A stretch of 64,000 nucleotides of DNA from Flagellimonas sp. 389 (GTDB lineage Bacteria > Bacteroidota > Bacteroidia > Flavobacteriales > Flavobacteriaceae), in NCBI RefSeq assembly GCF_018449435.1, contig NZ_JAHCMU010000001.1, positions 124,001-188,000 of the forward strand, given 5' to 3'. Position 1 is the stretch's first letter. The number at the start of each line of letters is the position of its first letter. The translations under genes and the position numbers were made by a program. This document shows, piece by piece, positions 59,120-64,000 of the stretch. Under the pieces are notes generated by a model. The model searched no databases. It saw only the letters and a list, made by a program, of their open reading frames with translations, and was not told where the DNA came from.

Positions 59120-60037
59120 ATGAACAGAACGCGAATCATAATAGGGCTTCTAATCAACATTTCCTTATTTCAAACAGGGTGCAAAAAAAGTACTGAAACC
59201 CTAAGGGTGGCAACGTACACGTACGCCACTAATGATAGAATAGACAATCTAAGGCCATTATCGAAAAAATTGGAGGAACTCCTAGAAAGACCGGTCGAGA
59301 CCATAAGCTATCCAGATGTGACATCTTTTGTAAAAGGGATAGAATCCAATGATGTAGATGTGGCACTGATTAACACACTAGGGTATTTGGAGCTCAGTCT
59401 AAGAACCAATACCATGGAGCCCATTGCAGCTTTGATGGTAAAAAAGAATGCAGTGGACAATTACAAGACAGTGCTATTGACCAACAATACTGGTGCAAAG
59501 GATTTGACCGTTTTAAAAAACGATGCCGATAGTATATCAATAATGTTCGTGAACAAAGAATCCACATCGGGTAATTTGGTGCCCAGACTTCTATTAAGTT
59601 CAATCGGTATTAAATCTCCGGAAATTACGTTCAAAGAAGTGAAATATGGAGGCAATCACAGCTCGACCTTCAATAAATTGCTAAAAAAGGAAACTGATGT
59701 TTGTGCCATAGGCAGTAATGAATATTACAAACAGATTGAAGATAATACAGCACTATTGGAACAAACAAAGATTCTATGGATTTCCGAGGAAATTCCTTTA
59801 GGCCCTGTTTTGATAAACAGTGAACTATCTGCTAGAGAAAAGAAAAAGATTACCGACCTGCTACTAAACCTTCACGAAGAAAATCCCAATGCGCTGGAAT
59901 CCATTAAAAAAGGATGGTCCGAAGCAAAACAAGCCGATAGGTTCCATCCCGTTACGGATAGTTATTATGACGATTTCAGGAAAATCAATAATAACAGCAC
60001 AGATCTTTTGGACATCTTGGAATTGCTCAAACAATAA
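59120..60037 (+). CDS. PhnD-like substrate-binding lipoprotein without an ABC partner
   Basis: I start it at ATG 59120 (MNRTRIIIGLLINISLFQTGCKKS), a lipoprotein signal with lipobox QTGC (C21). A frame from TTG 59099 would spoil the signal. The body is a phosphate/phosphonate-type periplasmic binding fold: TLRVATYTYATNDRIDNLRPL, then GIESNDVDVALINTLGYLEL and VNKESTSGNLVPRLLL, a serine/threonine anion loop. There is no permease or ATPase gene beside it. It may act as a sensor or receptor-side binding protein for an anionic ligand. Confidence 0.78.
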   Translation: MNRTRIIIGLLINISLFQTGCKKSTETLRVATYTYATNDRIDNLRPLSKKLEELLERPVETISYPDVTSFVKGIESNDVDVALINTLGYLELSLRTNTMEPIAALMVKKNAVDNYKTVLLTNNTGAKDLTVLKNDADSISIMFVNKESTSGNLVPRLLLSSIGIKSPEITFKEVKYGGNHSSTFNKLLKKETDVCAIGSNEYYKQIEDNTALLEQTKILWISEEIPLGPVLINSELSAREKKKITDLLLNLHEENPNALESIKKGWSEAKQADRFHPVTDSYYDDFRKINNNSTDLLDILELLKQ

Positions 60038-60048
60038 GGACTTCGACA

Positions 60049-61176
60049 ATGAAAAAAATCATCTTCATATCATTTTTTTGTCTTTCTCTTAATACGCCAA
60101 ACGGGTTTGCCCAGAAAGTGGAGACGGACATCACAGCTTGCACAGGTATGTTGACAGTATTGGAGCAATTACAGTCAGACCTTCCGAAACAAGCCATAGA
60201 AAAGACATTGGATAGCGTCTTGCTCACAAGACCATACAAGGTCATGTTTGAACATTATAACAGGGATTGGAGACCAAACCATTTACCGAAGGAAATTTTT
60301 AAGCGAATGATACTCTCATTAAAGTTTCCAAGTCAGTATAAATTAGGTGATAATCAAAGGGCAGATGCAATGTTTCCATACTGGAAAAACGCATTTGACA
60401 ACATTGAAACATTCAAGAAGAATCTTTCCATGTTGGAAGAAGCAGCGCTTGATGAGATGATTCAAGAGGGAGTATCCAATGCCCAAAAGTGGTTGCCAAA
60501 GTCCATGAAGATTCCAGACTTTTACTTTTTCGTACATCCCAATGGGGGCAGCAACGCATTTGCCATCAATGGCAATCAAGGCTATGATTTTTTTCAGTTA
60601 AAAACTGATGTGAACGGCAATATTGACATACAATCATTGGTAGACTTGATAGCACACGAATCCCATCACTTGGGGTTAAAGGTTTCAGCACCTGAATTCA
60701 AAAACCCCAAGGACTCTTTGGGATATTCATTTTTGCAAATATTTGTAGCCGAGGGTACGGCAAGCAAATTTGTGGATAATATGCCAGGAGGTTTTGTGGA
60801 TAAAATCAGCGAAGGGCGCTCCAAAAATACTGATGCTGAAATTATGGAAATCTGGCGTGGTTATACACTAAAAGAAAGTGAATTGTTTAACGCTTTTGAA
60901 GGTGATATGAAAGCTATTTATGATGGCACATATTCCCAGAAAGATGTCAGGGAGCGCATGCTCACTTTTTGGCTCCAAGGAAAAAAGGGAAGAGCCTATT
61001 TTTTGGGTGCAGAATTGTTTGGAGCGATATACAAAGCTTTTGGAAAAAGGGAGCTCTTTTATGTCATGGAGCACCCAAGGTTCTTATTAAAATACTACAA
61101 TAAAGCTGTTCGGCAACTCAATGAAAGAACTGACGGCAAAATATTGCTGAGTGATTGGCTTATGGAAATTCTATAA
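60049..61176 (+). CDS. Secreted zinc-peptidase-like protein (DUF5700-like)
   Basis: A 375-residue protein with a signal peptide (KKIIFISFFCLSLNTPNGFAQ). The zinc motif is LIAHESHHLGLKV, with H203, E204 and H207 forming HExxH. A later glutamate-rich block (FLQIFVAEGTASKFVDNMPGG) could supply the third ligand. The pattern matches DUF5700-type putative zinc-dependent peptidases. It is 11 bases after the PhnD-like gene and is the last gene of the island. It could process or release a peptide, but no substrate is known. Confidence 0.75.
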   Translation: MKKIIFISFFCLSLNTPNGFAQKVETDITACTGMLTVLEQLQSDLPKQAIEKTLDSVLLTRPYKVMFEHYNRDWRPNHLPKEIFKRMILSLKFPSQYKLGDNQRADAMFPYWKNAFDNIETFKKNLSMLEEAALDEMIQEGVSNAQKWLPKSMKIPDFYFFVHPNGGSNAFAINGNQGYDFFQLKTDVNGNIDIQSLVDLIAHESHHLGLKVSAPEFKNPKDSLGYSFLQIFVAEGTASKFVDNMPGGFVDKISEGRSKNTDAEIMEIWRGYTLKESELFNAFEGDMKAIYDGTYSQKDVRERMLTFWLQGKKGRAYFLGAELFGAIYKAFGKRELFYVMEHPRFLLKYYNKAVRQLNERTDGKILLSDWLMEIL

Positions 61177-61330
61177 CTTCTTCCTAAAGTTTATTAAATG
61201 AATTTTTTAAAGGCTTCACAGCCACTTTTACATTATGTCGATATAATTTGGTTCAGTTTAAATACAATTGTATCCAATCAATACTAGCATACGAAGAAGG
61301 TAAAATGCTATACCGATGTTGTACCCAAAC

Positions 61331-61358
61331 AAAAAAGCCAAGATTAAAAATCTCGGCT
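61331..61358 (-). terminator. Intrinsic terminator after tRNA-Leu
   Basis: On the minus strand AGCCGAGATT pairs with AATCTTGGCT (with one G-U) around TTTT and is followed by six Ts. It lies 12 bases past the tRNA 3' end. Confidence 0.85.
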
Positions 61359-61370
61359 CTTCTCTTGTAG

Positions 61371-61452
61371 TGCGGGCGGGGAGACTCGAACTCCCACACC
61401 TCGCGGCACCAGATCCTAAGTCTGGCGTGTCTACCAATTCCACCACGCCCGC
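61371..61452 (-). tRNA. tRNA-Leu, anticodon UAG
   Basis: An 82-base tRNA. The acceptor stem is GCGGGCG with CGCCCGC and discriminator A at 61371. The D-loop reads TGGTGGAATTGGTAGACACG, typical for Leu. The anticodon loop is in GACTTAGGATC, giving UAG. The variable arm is long, as class II tRNAs require, and the T-arm reads GGAGTTCGAGTCTCC. CCA is not encoded. The gene reads codon CUA. Confidence 0.97.
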
Positions 61453-61459
61453 TTGTTGA

Positions 61460-61506
61460 CCCGAATAATCGGGCTGCAAATATAAATCAATTTTTCATTT
61501 CTCAAA
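61460..61506 (-). promoter_or_regulatory. Promoter and leader hairpin of tRNA-Leu
   Basis: On the minus strand a -33 element TTTG (61503-61506) and a -7 element TATATTTG (61477-61484) stand 18 bases apart. Transcription should start near 61473. The leader then forms CCCGA-N4-TCGGG (61460-61473), likely trimmed off by RNase P. Confidence 0.65.
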
Positions 61507-61562
61507 TACACTCTTTTTAAAAAGTTCTTTTTGTAATTTTAAACTCCTTTTAAAAAAACCAT

Positions 61563-62957
61563 ATGGATCAGATAAAAAATTACATTTCCCAACATAAAGA
61601 TAGATTTATCAACGAGCTTTTAGAGCTATTACGAAAACCATCAATAAGTGCTGATTCCGCATTTTCGCAAGATGTAATCGAGACTGCAAACATGGTAGAA
61701 CAATCCTTAAAAGATGCTGGTTGCGATTCAACAGAAATATGTGAAACCAAAGGATATCCCGTAGTATATGGTGAAAAAATAATCGACCCTAAATTACCAA
61801 CCGTGCTGGTCTATGGACATTATGATGTGCAACCGCCCGATCCTATGGAATTATGGACTTCTCCGCCATTTGAGCCAGTCATCAAGCAAACTGAACTACA
61901 CCCTGAGGGAGCAATTTTTGCCAGAGGTGCTTGTGATGACAAAGGTCAAATGTATATGCACGTGAAAGCTGCAGAATTTATGATCAAAAACGAGGTGTTG
62001 CCTTGCAACATCAAATTTATGATAGAAGGGGAAGAGGAAGTGGGAAGCGATAGCTTGGCGGACTTCCTGGAAGGCCATAAAGAAAAGCTCTCCAATGATA
62101 TCATTTTGATTTCCGATACGGGAATGATGGCCAATGATGTACCTTCCATTACTACAGGGCTAAGAGGATTAAGTTATGTTGAAGTAGAAGTTACCGGCCC
62201 AAATCGAGATTTGCATTCAGGAATATACGGCGGGGCGGTACCCAATCCAATAAACGTGCTCAACAAGATGATTGCATCACTACATGACGAGAACAACCAT
62301 ATTACTATTCCCAATTTCTACGATAAGGTGGAAGAGGTTTCCGATATGGAACGTGCGGAAATGGCAAAAGCTCCTTTTGATATAGAAGCCTATAAAAAAG
62401 CACTGGATATTGGGGATGTCCATGGAGAAAGTGGGTACACCACTTCTGAGCGATATTCGATAAGACCAACGTTAGATGTTAATGGCATTTGGGGAGGCTA
62501 TACCGGTGAAGGTGCAAAAACTGTTATTGCCAGTAAGGCCTATGCGAAAATTTCAATGCGTTTGGTACCCCATCAAGAACCAGATGAAATTACCGAGTTG
62601 TTTAAAAAACATTTTGAAGCTATTGCTCCAGAAGGTGTTAAGGTCAAGGTCACACCACATCACGGAGGTTTGCCCTATGTTACCAATATGGACAGCATTG
62701 GTTATCAGGCAGCAGCCAAGGCTTATGAAACTACGTTTGGAAAAACACCCATACCAGAACGTACCGGTGGTAGTATTCCCATTGTTGCGCTATTTGAACA
62801 GGTCTTAAAAAGTAAAACGATTCTAATGGGCTTTGGACTGGATAGTGACGCTATTCATTCACCCAACGAACATTTTGGTGTATGGAATTATTTAAAGGGT
62901 ATTGAAACCATTCCATATTTCTATAAGTACTTTGCCGAATTAAACAGCGGTCAATAA
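61563..62957 (+). CDS. M20-family dipeptidase
   Basis: Cytosolic di-zinc peptidase of 464 residues. The metal site is seen in VLVYGHYDVQPPDP (His and Asp), RGACDDKGQMYMH (Asp) and EGEEEVGSDSL (catalytic Glu and metal Glu). The dimerisation domain insert lies around 195-310 (DLHSGIYGGAVPNPINVL). The final histidine is in DAIHSPNEHFG. It fits the CNDP/ArgE-like dipeptidases that cleave small dipeptides. A TAATTTTA element at 61534-61541 may serve as promoter. The next gene follows after 22 bases. Confidence 0.92.
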   Translation: MDQIKNYISQHKDRFINELLELLRKPSISADSAFSQDVIETANMVEQSLKDAGCDSTEICETKGYPVVYGEKIIDPKLPTVLVYGHYDVQPPDPMELWTSPPFEPVIKQTELHPEGAIFARGACDDKGQMYMHVKAAEFMIKNEVLPCNIKFMIEGEEEVGSDSLADFLEGHKEKLSNDIILISDTGMMANDVPSITTGLRGLSYVEVEVTGPNRDLHSGIYGGAVPNPINVLNKMIASLHDENNHITIPNFYDKVEEVSDMERAEMAKAPFDIEAYKKALDIGDVHGESGYTTSERYSIRPTLDVNGIWGGYTGEGAKTVIASKAYAKISMRLVPHQEPDEITELFKKHFEAIAPEGVKVKVTPHHGGLPYVTNMDSIGYQAAAKAYETTFGKTPIPERTGGSIPIVALFEQVLKSKTILMGFGLDSDAIHSPNEHFGVWNYLKGIETIPYFYKYFAELNSGQ

Positions 62958-62979
62958 AATTTTTCCAGAGTTCCTTAAC

Positions 62980-63456
62980 ATGTCGAAAGCATTTCTTTTT
63001 GCACTGCTCAACGGTCTGGCAGCGGTTGCCTACAATTACTATTGGTATGGCTATTTTGAGTTTTCGAACTTAATTGTAATTCTGGTGACCGGCTTTTTGG
63101 TCATGTTTTTTTCGAGTTTTATTTTTTGGAAGCTATTTGATAGCATCCCGAATAACTCTATTTATTTTACACCTATTTTGGCAGGTTTGCCGGTCGGATT
63201 ATCGGCCCCTTTTTTCTGGCAAGCCCTTACAATGTTAGGAAATCGTTTGTGTTACCTCTGGTTTGGTGAGTGTATCCCTATATATGAAGATGCTCCCCCA
63301 CCCTTCACGCTTAAGGGTGTTTTAGATGTACTAATGTTTCGTTTTTTTCCACTCGTCTTCTCTGCAATCTACGCTGCAATAGGCACAGTGCTCATTGGTA
63401 TTCTGGTCAATATTATGATGAAAAAAACAAAGACAACGGGCATTCAAGATACGTAA
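62980..63456 (+). CDS. Hypothetical four-helix membrane protein
   Basis: A 158-residue protein with four hydrophobic segments (KAFLFALLNGLAAVAYNYYW, LIVILVTGFLVMFFSSFIFWKLF, IYFTPILAGLPVGLSAPFFW, LVFSAIYAAIGTVLIGILVN) and a short cytosolic loop with cysteines (RLCYLWFGECIP). I do not recognise a family. It follows the dipeptidase gene closely on the same strand and may share its transcript. Confidence 0.55.
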   Translation: MSKAFLFALLNGLAAVAYNYYWYGYFEFSNLIVILVTGFLVMFFSSFIFWKLFDSIPNNSIYFTPILAGLPVGLSAPFFWQALTMLGNRLCYLWFGECIPIYEDAPPPFTLKGVLDVLMFRFFPLVFSAIYAAIGTVLIGILVNIMMKKTKTTGIQDT

Positions 63457-63544
63457 CCTAATCATCTAAGCTTTCATTCTAGGATTGCTGATATAGGTAC
63501 TACTAAATCAAAAACTTCCCTACTCAATTTAAAAAAGACAACCT

Positions 63545-63604
63545 CTACATTTGTAGAAAATGATATTTTATTCTATATTTGTAGAGCTATTTCTAATAGT
63601 GTAG
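63545..63604 (+). promoter_or_regulatory. BlaI/CopY-type operators over the blaI promoter
   Basis: CTACATTTGTAG at 63545-63556 is a perfect operator (TACANNTGTA core) and contains the -33 element TTTG (63550-63553). CTATATTTGTAG at 63573-63584 is a near-perfect operator and contains the -7 element TATATTTG (63574-63581), 20 bases downstream. A third weaker copy, CTAATAGTGTAG, lies at 63593-63604, just before the start codon. Confidence 0.8.
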
Positions 63605-63607
63605 AAA

Positions 63608-63973
63608 ATGAAGCTAACAAAATCGGAAGAAGAACTCATGAATATTTTATGGAAGCACAAAAAAGCTTTTATGAAAGATTTACTTGATGCTTATCCAGAG
63701 CCCAAGCCTGCCACCACCACAGTGGCAACATTGTTAAAACGGATGACCGACAAAGGCTTTGTGACCTATAAAAGTTATGGACGCTCGCGTGAATACGTTC
63801 CTTTAGTAAAGAAGAAAGACTATTTCTCAAAACATGTGAACGGTCTCATTAAAAATTTCTTTAATAACAGCCCAGGACAATTTGCTTCTTTCTTTACTCA
63901 AGAAACCAACCTTAGCAAATCTGAACTTGAAGAACTGAAGAAGTTGATCGATAGCGAAATCAAAAAGAAGTAA
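63608..63973 (+). CDS. BlaI/MecI/CopY-family repressor
   Basis: A 121-residue winged-helix repressor. The DNA-binding part (about 1-75) includes LTKSEEELMNILWKHKKAFMKDL and the recognition helix TTTVATLLKRMTDKGFVTYKSYGRSREYVPLV. The C-terminal dimerisation helix carries the usual protease-sensitive region (KNFFNNSPGQFASFFTQETNL). Operators matching TACANNTGTA lie directly upstream, so it should repress itself and the next gene. It starts a blaI-blaR1-type pair. Confidence 0.93.
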   Translation: MKLTKSEEELMNILWKHKKAFMKDLLDAYPEPKPATTTVATLLKRMTDKGFVTYKSYGRSREYVPLVKKKDYFSKHVNGLIKNFFNNSPGQFASFFTQETNLSKSELEELKKLIDSEIKKK

Positions 63974-63975
63974 CG

Positions 63976-64000
63976 ATGTTAGCATATCTTATAAAATCTG
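63976..64000 (+). CDS. BlaR1/M56-type metallopeptidase, start only (truncated by window)
   Basis: ATG at 63976, two bases after the blaI stop. The eight visible codons read MLAYLIKS, a common start for the first helix of M56/BlaR1-like membrane peptidases that inactivate BlaI-type repressors. The rest lies outside the window. Confidence 0.6.

Noticed and set aside
1..64000. CRISPR array, rRNA operon or toxin-antitoxin pair
   Set aside because: No regularly spaced direct repeats, no rRNA-like sequence and no recognisable toxin-antitoxin gene pair were found.

Overview
The window looks like chromosome of a marine-type Bacteroidota, most likely Flavobacteriaceae. The reasons are the AT-rich DNA, promoters with the Bacteroidota -7 element TAnnTTTG, fused CcoN-CcoO, CarboxypepD_reg-type TonB receptors, LytS/LytTR pairs and short A-rich leaders. 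No rRNA, CRISPR, transposase or integrase was seen. One tRNA (Leu, anticodon UAG) is present.

Layout. 0.2-5 kb: surface sugar genes (galE, a DegT aminotransferase, Kdo transferase waaA) and a sugar MFS porter. 5-15.4 kb: a ribosome-hibernation factor with a lipoprotein, then pckA-pfkA (gluconeogenesis/glycolysis switch), a P-loop DUF4914-like protein, an SLC13 carrier, a universal stress protein (USP) and a ROK kinase. 15.6-22.7 kb: a DUF2490 protein, TonB, a GCS2-CBS fusion with an aspartoacylase-like protein, and hemN with a USP. 22.7-36.4 kb: a complete cbb3 oxidase locus (ccoI-S-NO-Q-P-G-H plus a SafE-like protein), a CoA-transferase, two DfsB-like proteins, two CRP/FNR regulators and a third USP. 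36.5-45.4 kb: a PLP dehydratase, an iron-uptake cluster (TonB receptor, two PepSY proteins, two small membrane proteins) and a Kef-type antiporter with a one-cysteine glutaredoxin. 45.4-50 kb: an outer-membrane barrel protein divergent from a LytS/LytTR pair. 50-53 kb: an accessory strip with decayed frames, a domain-only RadC and a family of short repeats. 53-61.2 kb: a TetR-headed island of unrecognised purpose (sterol-desaturase-like hydroxylase, two paralogous lipoproteins, barrel protein, METTL7-like methyltransferase, orphan PhnD-like lipoprotein, HExxH peptidase). 61.3-64 kb: tRNA-Leu, an M20 dipeptidase, a membrane protein, BlaI and the start of a BlaR1-type gene.

The main observation is regulatory. 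Nine 12-bp palindromes TGAY-N4-RTCA lie in front of ten promoters between 6 and 36 kb. In nine of those promoters the palindrome centre is exactly 33 bp from the centre of a TAnnTTTG-like box (34 bp in the tenth). That is the geometry of class II CRP/FNR activation. It ties cbb3 oxidase, anaerobic haem synthesis, three USPs, SLC13, the hibernation factor, TonB, DUF2490 and GCS2 into one low-oxygen regulon, next to two candidate FNR-type regulators.

The best candidate for an undescribed system is the 53.1-61.2 kb island. It has its own repressor, two operator-like palindromes over its first promoter, and an intrinsic terminator 22 bases before the barrel-protein gene. The 50-53 kb repeat-bounded strip is the second candidate.
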